NCBI GenBank assembly: GCA_964420035.1
Contig: CAYQQR010000043.1
Coordinates: forward strand, 1-36,195
Reading direction: 5' to 3'
Length of the DNA stretch: 36,195 nt
From: CAYQQR01 sp964420035
GTDB taxonomy: Bacteria; Bacteroidota; Bacteroidia; Bacteroidales; SM23-62
Part shown: in pieces, positions 7,938 through 16,480 of the stretch
Numbering within the stretch: the first letter of the stretch is position 1
Layout: every line of letters begins with the position of its first letter
The notes under the pieces: model-generated
What the model saw: the letters and a program-made list of their open reading frames with translations, nothing else
Databases searched by the model: none
Told to the model about the DNA's origin: nothing
Made by a program: the position numbers and the translations under genes

Positions 7938-9581
7938 CTAATCATAGAGGGGAGGATTCACGTAATTTTCTTCTGCCCACTGTTCATAAGCATTCATTAA
8001 TTTCTTTGCGATATCAGGATGCTTTTCTATAAGATTGATGGTTTCGCAACGATCGGTGTCGAAATCATACAATTCCCAATCCCCTTTATGGACTTTGACT
8101 ATTTTCCATTTGCCGTAGCGTACCGCTTTGCTCCCGGCGTGTTCCCAGAACAATATCCTTTCCGGATCAAAGCGTTCCTGTTGGTCTTGCAAAAGAGGTA
8201 AGATGCTTTTTCCCTGGAGTTCCGAGAGGTCTCGTTCCCCGATTTTCTCAGGATATTCTGTGTTTGCAACATCCAATAGCGTGGGCATGATATCTGTAAT
8301 GTGGGCAGGGGTTCGTTCAATGCGATTTATTTCGCCCAGCATTCCGGATGGCCAATGTGCGATCAGAGGGGAGGAGATCCCACCCTCGTGCACATAACAT
8401 TTGTACATGCGAAAAGGCGTATTGGAAGCATTTGCCCACCCCACACCGTAACTGATAAAGGATTCGGTGGTACCGTAGGTTTCGAGTTCCCCCCTGTTGC
8501 CCAAAGCATTGTATCCTCTTAATGCACCGCCCAGTGCTCCACCATTATCGGAAAGAAACAGGATCAGGGTATTGTCCAGAATATCCTTTTCTTCCAGGAA
8601 TTCGATCAATCTTCCGACATTCTGGTCGATATTGTCCACCATTGCCGCATACACCGCCATGCGTTTTGCCAGGTCTTCCTGAAGTTCCTCATCCAGTGTG
8701 TTCCAAGGCGGAACCGCCTTTCTTGAGTTGGGCCAAGCTCCTTCTTCCTTATAGCGACCGTCCGTTCGTTCCGTTAATTCGGTATTTTCCTCTCTTAACA
8801 GCCCGGTATTTAATTGCTTTTGGTATCGTTCTTCACGAATAGCGTCCCAACCCGTTTGATAACGCTCGCTATATTTTTGAATATCCTTTGGGAGTGCCTG
8901 AAGGGGCCAGTGGGGCGCATTATAAGCGACATACAGGAAGAAGGGATCATTTTCCCTTTCATTGAGATGTTGATCCATAAACAACCGGGCATAATCTGTG
9001 AACCGGTTGGTTGCATAGAAATTTGGATCGGGGATGATGGTGTCGTTATCCAGGGTGATGTACCTGGGAACCTTATCGAAGGGGTATTTTTCAAGCTTAC
9101 CGGGTTCAAAGAAGGAAATGGCTCCTTCGAGTGCACCGTAGAATCGATCAAATCCCCAATCCAGTGGTCTTTCACCGGGTTGCAAACCCAGATGCCATTT
9201 TCCGACCATATAAGTTCCGTACCCGCTCTCTCCAAGTAGTTCGGGGATGGTTGTGCACCGGTCACGTACCAAATGGCCCCGGTAACCCGGCCTGTCGGTC
9301 CTGGGCCCGGTCATCAATCCCATACCGGCTTTATGATGGTCGAGCCCTGTGAGCAGGCAGGCCCTGGAGGGACAACACCTGGAGGTATTATAGAACTGTG
9401 AAAAGCGTATTCCATGGGATGCCAGCCGATCGAGGTTCGGGGTTTCAATTTCGCTGCCATAGCAACCGATATCGGAATATCCCATATCGTCTACCATAAT
9501 GACAAGGATATTCGGATGCTCCTGAGCCGGAGAATTTTGACAGGTAAGGGACAGTCCCAGGATTAGGTTCCAGTATTTCAT
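7938..9581 (-). CDS. S1-family sulfatase, left operon
   Basis: A 547-residue alkaline-phosphatase-fold sulfatase. An N-terminal export signal precedes the metal-binding opening NILVIMVDDMGYSD (Asp31, Asp32). The activation motif is Cys69-Cys-Pro-Ser-Arg73, where Cys69 would be oxidised to formylglycine by an anaerobic or formylglycine-generating maturase encoded elsewhere. GKWHLG and the later SDNGG metal ligands are present. It would remove sulfate esters from the polysaccharide or its fragments. The next residues, KAGMGLMT, and the overall length place it near arylsulfatase-type subfamilies such as S1_4, though I cannot assign the subfamily. The signal looks cleavable at SPAQ, with no T9SS tail, so a periplasmic site is likely. 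It is nine bases from the CBM9-like gene. Most similar in the window to the sulfatase at 18745. Confidence 0.93.
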   Translation of the reverse strand: MKYWNLILGLSLTCQNSPAQEHPNILVIMVDDMGYSDIGCYGSEIETPNLDRLASHGIRFSQFYNTSRCCPSRACLLTGLDHHKAGMGLMTGPRTDRPGYRGHLVRDRCTTIPELLGESGYGTYMVGKWHLGLQPGERPLDWGFDRFYGALEGAISFFEPGKLEKYPFDKVPRYITLDNDTIIPDPNFYATNRFTDYARLFMDQHLNERENDPFFLYVAYNAPHWPLQALPKDIQKYSERYQTGWDAIREERYQKQLNTGLLREENTELTERTDGRYKEEGAWPNSRKAVPPWNTLDEELQEDLAKRMAVYAAMVDNIDQNVGRLIEFLEEKDILDNTLILFLSDNGGALGGALRGYNALGNRGELETYGTTESFISYGVGWANASNTPFRMYKCYVHEGGISSPLIAHWPSGMLGEINRIERTPAHITDIMPTLLDVANTEYPEKIGERDLSELQGKSILPLLQDQQERFDPERILFWEHAGSKAVRYGKWKIVKVHKGDWELYDFDTDRCETINLIEKHPDIAKKLMNAYEQWAEENYVNPPLYD

Positions 9582-9590
9582 AAGAAAGAT

Positions 9591-10361
9591 TTATTCGAGA
9601 ACGATTTTATTAAAATGATCCATGATGATCCAGAAAGGGCCCTGAAAACCACTCCAGATCATCAATGTTTCCCTGGAATCACCGTCATCATCGCAGAGGA
9701 CCACATCCAATCCTATTACTTTTCCTGATTCCAGGCGGGTCGTGGGCAGCAAAAATCCAATCTCCATTACATAGCCATCTTCCATATATTGGGTAATCGC
9801 TTCTCCATCCCATGTGTCTTCGAAATCTTTATTTTGGATCGAATCGGTATAGAAGACGTTTTTGGTATCATCCACATACACCGCAGGGGGTTGATCGGGA
9901 AGAAAATGCATCTCATAACCATATGATTTTTTTCCTAGTCTCTCTTCGAGCGGATCGGTTTCATCAATGCCTTCGATACGGCCTCCTTCCAGGTTCTCGG
10001 GATCGACGTGCAGTTCGATGCAGTCATTCATCCAGGTAAATTCCTGGTTGAAATCAGAAATGACATCATCGGTAACCTGGAAAAGGAAAAACAGTTTTTG
10101 ATCATGCCAGGCCACCTTCCAGGAACAGCTCAGGTCTTTTTTCCCCGTCCAGTTGGATGCTTTGAGCAGGGAATCCGTCCATAATTGATCCTTGTCCTGG
10201 ATGAAGATGGACGGAACATCCTCCCAATCATCTATCTTCCCGTCCACTTTTATTGATTGACTGCTTGCTTTGTTTTCTTTTTGCACCGACTGCTCAGATA
10301 CACAACAAGTGAGTAGTCCACCAATAGTCACAAGGATGACAAGGACTTTGGATTGTTTCAT
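9591..10361 (-). CDS. CBM9-like sugar-binding lipoprotein
   Basis: The 256-residue start at 10361 gives a clean lipoprotein signal (MKQSKVLV to LLTCC); another in-frame ATG nine codons upstream is less likely. After the lipidated Cys the sequence enters a family 9 carbohydrate-binding (DOMON-like) fold: IKVDGKIDDWEDVP at about residue 37, the strand KVAWHDQKLFFLFQVTDD, and the metal/edge motif NDCIELHVDP. This is the usual order in CBM9 domains. No catalytic domain is attached. It probably sits in the outer membrane and helps capture sugar ends or oligosaccharides. It lies 62 bases after the hybrid regulator and 9 before a sulfatase, so it belongs to the left operon. The fold call is confident; the ligand is not known. 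Confidence 0.82.
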   Translation of the reverse strand: MKQSKVLVILVTIGGLLTCCVSEQSVQKENKASSQSIKVDGKIDDWEDVPSIFIQDKDQLWTDSLLKASNWTGKKDLSCSWKVAWHDQKLFFLFQVTDDVISDFNQEFTWMNDCIELHVDPENLEGGRIEGIDETDPLEERLGKKSYGYEMHFLPDQPPAVYVDDTKNVFYTDSIQNKDFEDTWDGEAITQYMEDGYVMEIGFLLPTTRLESGKVIGLDVVLCDDDGDSRETLMIWSGFQGPFWIIMDHFNKIVLE

Positions 10362-10423
10362 TAATTCAGTAAGTACATTAAGTCTCATATGATTAGAAAT
10401 TAGGTATTTGATTTGGTATATGC

Positions 10424-13400
10424 TCAGATCGCTACGCTCTGTTCTCTGAATTTTTTCGGAGATAGATTAAAGTTCTTCTTAAACGCCCGGCTGAAATAAT
10501 ATGGATCATTGAAGCCGATCTTGAAGGCAATTTCCGATATGGTCATTTCTGTATCTTTTAGAAGCTCTGCAGCTCTTTTGAGGCGAAGGATCTGGACAAA
10601 TTCGTTGATGGGCAGGCCGGTAATGGATTTCATTTTACGATATAGGGTAGATTTACTTAAACCGATTTCTTTTGCGAACTGGTCCACATCAAAATCAGGA
10701 TCACCCATATGCTTTTGCACGGTTTCGATAATGTTGCTCAGCAGTTTTTCGTCCGGGTTTGAAAAAGTGATTTCCTTGTGTGTCAATGAGGGATCCTTCT
10801 GGAACTTCTGTTTAAGAATATAGCTGTCCTTCAAAAGATTCTTGATCCGCGATATCAGCAGCTCAATATCAAAAGGTTTAGAAATATAGGCATCCGCACC
10901 GGACTTATATCCGGTTAATTTATCGGAATCTTCTGAGAGAACAGTGAGTAAAACAACCCGTATGTGACTGGTAGTGAAAGTGTTTTTGATCTTTGAGCAC
11001 AATTCAAATCCGTTCAGCTTGGGCATCATCACATCACTGATGATCACGTCGGGGTTTTCTGCTTGTGCGATCTTAAAAGCGTCATGTCCGTTGGATACGG
11101 CATGGGTGTTAAAATGATCACCCAGGGAGTCGGATAGGAAATCTCTGAGTTCCTTGACATCTTCAGCAATCAGGATCTTTGGCATCAGGTTCCCGTTGAG
11201 GGAGCTGACAAGTGTCTCTGCGTGTTCCTCTTTTTGATTGATTTGCTCACAAGCGTGCAAATCCTGAAATTGATCCAACTTGAATATTTCGCTCAGATTT
11301 GCAGGGATTTTGATGTTGAATGAGGTTTCTACATTTTCAAGACTGTATACGTCAATAAATCCCCTGTGCAGTTCAACCAGTGTTTTGGTATAAGCCAATC
11401 CTATCCCGGAACCTTGGTTCAGTTCATTGTATTCGTGATCGGAATAATCCCGGTTAAACAATTTCGAGATGGTGTCGGAAGATAATCCCTTGCCGGAATT
11501 CTTAATTTGAATATAGAGATGATCCTTCTTGATATAGCTTTCAACGATAATATACCCATGCTTTGGCGTATGCGCAAAGGCATTGACCAGGAGATTATTC
11601 AATATCTTTTCAAATTTAACCGAATCAAGGCAAACCGGTTTTACACTTTTATCGATATTGATGGTGAAGTTGATCTTGTTCGATTCGGCGATCCAGAAAT
11701 AACTTTCCGAAATATTTTCAATGATCTCATCAATATTGATGTGTTCCAGCTTAAGCTCAAGATGTTCCTTTGTTATATTACGGAATTCCAATAATTCATT
11801 GATCAGATGAAGCAATCTTTCCGTATTGTTCTTAATGAGCGTGTGGTACCATTTTCTCTGGGCAAGGCTGATGCCATTGCTTTTAATAAGTTTATTGATC
11901 GGCCCTTTGATCAGGGTCAGCGGTGTTTTGAATTCATGGGAAATATTGGTGAAAAACCTGATCCTGGCATCATTGATATCTTTGATCTTTTGTTTTTCAA
12001 GCTTTTCAATCTGCAAGGCATGTTTGGCCTTGGTTCTCAGAACTAATAGATAACTAATGATGGTAATCACCGATAACAAGAGAAAGGCGAATATGGTTTT
12101 TGCCCAGGCTGTTTTCCACCAAGGTGGAACAATGGTAATATTCAGTGTCTTTTCATTATCCTGTAATTTTCCAAAACGATCAACGGTCCTGACCCTGAAC
12201 TGATAATCTCCGTGATTCAGATTGTTGTAGTTGGCTATGTTTGAATTTCCTACATAATTCCAGTTGTTGTCGATGCCCACCATCATGATGGCATATCTAA
12301 CTTTACTGCTTTCCCTGAAGTTGATCCCGACGTATTTAATGCTGAAGGAGGAATACGGATGTTTTAATTTCAGTACGTCCAGGTAATTAACGGATTCTCC
12401 TAAATCCAGGGGATTTAATTGCCGGTTCGGGAAAGAGATCGAGGTGATATGCAATTTGGGATGTTCTGTGTTGGTGAGCTGCATATCCGGATTGATAACC
12501 ACCAAACCTCTTGTGCTGCCGAAGTATAGTTTGCCACCGTATTGGGCTGTTGAATTGTAATTGAAACGATTGGTAATGAGGCCGTCATCAACAGTAATGA
12601 CTTCTATCTGACAAAAGTCTTTGGTCTTGCATAAGCCTTTATTGGTTGTGAACCATATAGCCTGGGTGTTATCTTCCAATATACCGTTGATGGTATTGTC
12701 CGGCAATGAATTTTCAACGGTCAAATGTTCGCAGTCTTTTGTATATGGATCATAGATGATCAAACCATTCTTCTCAGTTCCAACAAGTATATCCCCATTA
12801 TTCCTGATATGTAAGGTGATACATCGTGTAACCGGAAGATTGATGTGCACGGGCTCATAATCCTTTGCTTTTTCAAGCATGAATATACCCCGGTTATAAG
12901 TACACATCCATATGTTTCCTGTTGAATCCTCCTCAATGTCCCAGATGAAACAATCACCCAGTAATGCAGGGAACATGTTCTCAAATTGCCTTATATCGTA
13001 ATTGTATCTGCTCAGGCCTCCCCGGGTGCCGATCCAAAGGTTTCCTTGCCGGTCATTAAATAGGCTGTAAATGCTGTTATTCGGCAGGCCAGGATGATTC
13101 TTGGTATCCGTGAAGTTTAAGAATTGATTGCTGCCCGGTTTTAAAAGGTTCAATCCACCGGTATAGGTACCCACCCAAAGATCACCCTGGTGGTCTTTGC
13201 ATAAAGCATGAATGTTATCATAGGAAAGGCTACTATTCTCCTGTGTGAAATGTTGAAAAGTTCCGTCCGCGGGATTGAACCGGTTCAGACCATTGTCTTC
13301 GGTTCCGATCCAGAGAAAATCTTTATCAATAATCATCGGGCCTATCGCCTTTCCACTGATTCTATCGGTGGTACCATCGGGTAAATAACTTTGGATGTAT

Positions 13401-14419
13401 CTGGGTTTACTAAAATATACATTCACCCCTCCAAAAAAAGTACCGATCCAGATATCTCCGTTTTCTTCTTTATAAATGCAATAGATCGCATTATCATTGA
13501 GTCCATTGGGGTTCTTAAAATCAGATGTCAGGGTAGTGAATTGATCCCGTTCCCGATCCAGGATGGATAATCCCTTTTCGGTTCCAAACCAAATGGTATG
13601 GTTGTTATTTTCTATAATTCCCCTGACATAATTGTTTGCAATTTGGTTTCCGGCACCGGTATATTTATAATTCCTCACAAATTGTTTTGACCAGGTATCG
13701 AATTTCGAAGCCCCTGAACCTTCATAACCAACCCATAAGTATCCCTGGTTATCTTCATAAAGAATATTTATTTTTGCCTGATCCGAATTTTCCGCATTTA
13801 CAAAGCATAAAAAATGATCATTATGGGGTATGTATAAATATAACAAGCCATGATTGTCCCCAATCCAAAGGTTATCCTTCGAATCAAATAATAATTCAGT
13901 AATGTTGTTATTTCTTAAGGATTTGTTACCGGAACCCGCGTTATACAATTTGAATGTTTCAGATTCTGTATCATGAGCAATTAAACCGAACCCGGTTGCG
14001 ATCCATAAAATTCCGGTATGATCCTCAATAATGGCATTGACAAAGTTCGATGAAGAATTTCCAATAGAATCGAGACGATACCGGGTGTAAATATTGTTTT
14101 CCCTCTGGTATTTGATCAGACCTTCATTGGTCCCGAACCAAATATTACTTTTACTATCTTCAAAAACGCAATAGATATTTAAATAGGAAAACCCGTCAAA
14201 AGATTTGAACCGGTAGTCCTTAATTTCATTACCATCATAACGAAAGGCTCCTTCCTGCGAAGAAAACCACATGAAACCTTCTGAGTCCTTGAAGATATGC
14301 CAGATCCAGTTATAGTACAGGCCTTCCTTATCGGTAATATGTTTGAATACAATTTCCTGGGCATTCAGTGAAATACCGAAGAGGATAAGAAAGGCCAGTG
14401 CTTTTGCTTTTTTCAGCAT
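10424..14419 (-). CDS. Hybrid two-component system sensor/regulator (HTCS)
   Basis: A 1331-residue one-protein signalling system. Order: signal peptide (to SLNAQ); about 14 propeller repeats of the type LWIGT-x-x-GL, enough for two seven-bladed propellers, in roughly residues 25-700; a Y_Y_Y domain; one membrane segment near residue 785; a histidine kinase with phospho-accepting His828 in ISHEFKTP and an ATPase domain; a receiver domain with Asp1129 in ISDVMMPK; and a C-terminal AraC-type DNA-binding domain. HTCS proteins sense oligosaccharide in the periplasm and activate their PUL. Its gene stands between the left operon, which it appears to lead, and the divergent middle operon, so it probably controls all three blocks. 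All domains are intact and the length is normal for the family. Confidence 0.97.
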   Translation of the reverse strand: MLKKAKALAFLILFGISLNAQEIVFKHITDKEGLYYNWIWHIFKDSEGFMWFSSQEGAFRYDGNEIKDYRFKSFDGFSYLNIYCVFEDSKSNIWFGTNEGLIKYQRENNIYTRYRLDSIGNSSSNFVNAIIEDHTGILWIATGFGLIAHDTESETFKLYNAGSGNKSLRNNNITELLFDSKDNLWIGDNHGLLYLYIPHNDHFLCFVNAENSDQAKINILYEDNQGYLWVGYEGSGASKFDTWSKQFVRNYKYTGAGNQIANNYVRGIIENNNHTIWFGTEKGLSILDRERDQFTTLTSDFKNPNGLNDNAIYCIYKEENGDIWIGTFFGGVNVYFSKPRYIQSYLPDGTTDRISGKAIGPMIIDKDFLWIGTEDNGLNRFNPADGTFQHFTQENSSLSYDNIHALCKDHQGDLWVGTYTGGLNLLKPGSNQFLNFTDTKNHPGLPNNSIYSLFNDRQGNLWIGTRGGLSRYNYDIRQFENMFPALLGDCFIWDIEEDSTGNIWMCTYNRGIFMLEKAKDYEPVHINLPVTRCITLHIRNNGDILVGTEKNGLIIYDPYTKDCEHLTVENSLPDNTINGILEDNTQAIWFTTNKGLCKTKDFCQIEVITVDDGLITNRFNYNSTAQYGGKLYFGSTRGLVVINPDMQLTNTEHPKLHITSISFPNRQLNPLDLGESVNYLDVLKLKHPYSSFSIKYVGINFRESSKVRYAIMMVGIDNNWNYVGNSNIANYNNLNHGDYQFRVRTVDRFGKLQDNEKTLNITIVPPWWKTAWAKTIFAFLLLSVITIISYLLVLRTKAKHALQIEKLEKQKIKDINDARIRFFTNISHEFKTPLTLIKGPINKLIKSNGISLAQRKWYHTLIKNNTERLLHLINELLEFRNITKEHLELKLEHINIDEIIENISESYFWIAESNKINFTINIDKSVKPVCLDSVKFEKILNNLLVNAFAHTPKHGYIIVESYIKKDHLYIQIKNSGKGLSSDTISKLFNRDYSDHEYNELNQGSGIGLAYTKTLVELHRGFIDVYSLENVETSFNIKIPANLSEIFKLDQFQDLHACEQINQKEEHAETLVSSLNGNLMPKILIAEDVKELRDFLSDSLGDHFNTHAVSNGHDAFKIAQAENPDVIISDVMMPKLNGFELCSKIKNTFTTSHIRVVLLTVLSEDSDKLTGYKSGADAYISKPFDIELLISRIKNLLKDSYILKQKFQKDPSLTHKEITFSNPDEKLLSNIIETVQKHMGDPDFDVDQFAKEIGLSKSTLYRKMKSITGLPINEFVQILRLKRAAELLKDTEMTISEIAFKIGFNDPYYFSRAFKKNFNLSPKKFREQSVAI

Positions 14420-14642
14420 CTATTCCGGGAAATAATCGACTTTCGCTTAAATTATTAAAAATATTAACTAAAGTAAATTCTAAAATGGATTTTAGTTCCT
14501 CATTGATGTAGAATTCTTTCAATTGATGCAGGGAAATAATTCAGACTGACTTAATAATCCAAGGATTTGAATAAAATTTCAAGAAAAGCTATGGGTGATT
14601 AATTAAATTTACATTGAATAAAAAGAAAACACGCGCGATTTA

Positions 14643-16454
14643 ATGGAGCGGATTTGTTCAATCTTCGTTATATTTTTTGTAACGTTTTTTTATGGTTATT
14701 CCCAAAACACCCTTTTTAAGAAATATGAAGGTAACCCGATTATTCGCGTTGGATCTGGCATACCGGATTGGAGAGCCATTCATGTGGCTAATGCAGCTAT
14801 TCTTAAGCCTGAAGAATCACCTGACGGCACCTGGAGGGTTTACATTCGCGGTAGCGGGAATACCCCCGACTATCATGATCAAATCGGTATTCTTTATCAG
14901 GATACAACAGTATTTTCACCATACGGGCCATGGCTCGAATACGAGGACAATCCGGTTTTAAAATTTGGCATTCCGGGATCTTATGATGAATGGCACCTGC
15001 TGGATTGCTCACCGGTTATCGGAGAGAACGGGGATGTTTATTTTTATTATAAGGCAGTAAATTATAATCATGCCTCCAGTATGGCCGGTGCGAAGTCAAC
15101 CGATGGAGGGTATACATTTGAAAAATTCAGCACGAATCCGCTGAAATTGGATGTCGGATCCAATGATGCCATTTACCACAATGAACAGTACTACATTTAT
15201 TATGGAGATGCTTTGTACAACAGGGTAACCCATGGTTTTGACGCAAAACTTGAGATCTATCTCAAGATAACCTCAGATCCTACATACCTGAAAGACTGTG
15301 ACAGCATTAAAGTGATTCCCGTTGGGGGCGGACCGGGTAATTTTGATAGCGAGGCGGTGAATGGTGGACGGATATTCCGCCTGGATAATATGTGGTTCAT
15401 GATCTACCAGGGCAGCGATCATCATTTTGATTTTCCGGATCGTTTCCATGCAGCGTATTCGGATGATCTGATCCACTGGACCAAGGTGGACAATGATTTT
15501 CCGATGATGACCCGGGGCCCCTGGGGTGAATGGGACCAGGGAGCTATTTGGTACGGGGAAGTATTTGAATACCGGGATACCCTCTACATGCTTTATGAAG
15601 GTTGGGGGTGCTATTGTATTCCTGAAGACCGGGACGTACCATATTTCCCCGGTAATTCCAGAACAGGAATTGCACAAGTCCCCGTTGAGGATTTCCTTTA
15701 TTGGGTGGATGGAGGATTTGATTCGTCCTGGGTGTCCTGTGATTTCGGTTCTGACGGTATGATCGCAGACTTCGAGAACTATACACCGGTATTCCATCCG
15801 ACGAATAACCTTTTCTATCAGGTTGTTGACAATCCGCATCCCGATGATGTGAACAGTAGTGCCCATGTAGGAAAAATAATTACTACCGCTGATAAATGGG
15901 AACTTTTATGGTCGGAACCCTTTGCAACAAGGTTCGATTTTTCAAAAGGCAGTACATTCACCATGAAGGTGTACAGTGAAGTAGCCGGTAATGTCCATCT
16001 CAAATTAGAACATCCGACTAACTATAACTTAGGGCAGACGGAAGTTATTAAAGAATTAACCACTACAGGAGAATGGGTCAATATGGAATTTGATTTCAGT
16101 TCTAAGAAGCCAAAGTCGGATTTGTATGGAAAAATTGTCCTTTTGTTTGACGGAGGCGGGACCTATGAGGGGAACGAATGGTATTTTGATGATATCAAAC
16201 AGACGTCATTAACATCTTCTGCTTCATCTTTGCAGGCCCCCACTGCTGTTAAGAAAAACCTCAGGTTACAATACGATCCGGCACATGAGCGTATCATTCT
16301 GGATAATATAGCACAGAATGAAGACTATACCATATATTCTGTCACGGGTACCGTCATAAAAAAAGGTTCAGGAAACAGTATCGATATAAGTGATTTACAG
16401 AAAGGTATCTACATCGTAAGTGTGAGAGGTCTTTCCTCCAAATTCATCAAATAA
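14643..16454 (+). CDS. Secreted five-bladed-propeller glycosidase-like protein with T9SS tail, middle copy
   Basis: This 603-residue protein is a full-length paralogue of the one at 6078-7892: the same signal peptide junction (QNTLFKKY), propeller (to about residue 350) with GAIWYGEVFEYR near residue 300 and SRTGIAQVPVEDFLYW after it, a jelly-roll-like module starting at NPHPDDVNSSAHVGK, and a T9SS type A tail ending KGIYIVSVRGLSSKFIK. Some stretches are near-identical even at DNA level, such as around 15440-15500 against 7030-7090. The gene opens a two-gene plus-strand operon, diverging from the regulator with 223 bases between them and 26 bases before the next sulfatase. Likely exported enzyme acting on the polymer; catalytic residues could not be assigned by eye. 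Confidence 0.85.
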   Translation: MERICSIFVIFFVTFFYGYSQNTLFKKYEGNPIIRVGSGIPDWRAIHVANAAILKPEESPDGTWRVYIRGSGNTPDYHDQIGILYQDTTVFSPYGPWLEYEDNPVLKFGIPGSYDEWHLLDCSPVIGENGDVYFYYKAVNYNHASSMAGAKSTDGGYTFEKFSTNPLKLDVGSNDAIYHNEQYYIYYGDALYNRVTHGFDAKLEIYLKITSDPTYLKDCDSIKVIPVGGGPGNFDSEAVNGGRIFRLDNMWFMIYQGSDHHFDFPDRFHAAYSDDLIHWTKVDNDFPMMTRGPWGEWDQGAIWYGEVFEYRDTLYMLYEGWGCYCIPEDRDVPYFPGNSRTGIAQVPVEDFLYWVDGGFDSSWVSCDFGSDGMIADFENYTPVFHPTNNLFYQVVDNPHPDDVNSSAHVGKIITTADKWELLWSEPFATRFDFSKGSTFTMKVYSEVAGNVHLKLEHPTNYNLGQTEVIKELTTTGEWVNMEFDFSSKKPKSDLYGKIVLLFDGGGTYEGNEWYFDDIKQTSLTSSASSLQAPTAVKKNLRLQYDPAHERIILDNIAQNEDYTIYSVTGTVIKKGSGNSIDISDLQKGIYIVSVRGLSSKFIK

Positions 16455-16480
16455 TATTATCCAAGTTAAGATTATTGTTC

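Noticed and set aside
8810..9265. 151-codon minus-strand frame inside the left sulfatase
   Set aside because: Out-of-frame shadow of the sulfatase coding sequence, with no recognisable domain.
15273..15866. 197-codon frame antisense to the middle propeller gene
   Set aside because: It is the mirror of a strongly supported coding frame with signal peptide, motifs and paralogue; no independent signal supports it. A similar 193-codon frame at 6663-7244 mirrors the paralogue and is a product of the shared sequence.
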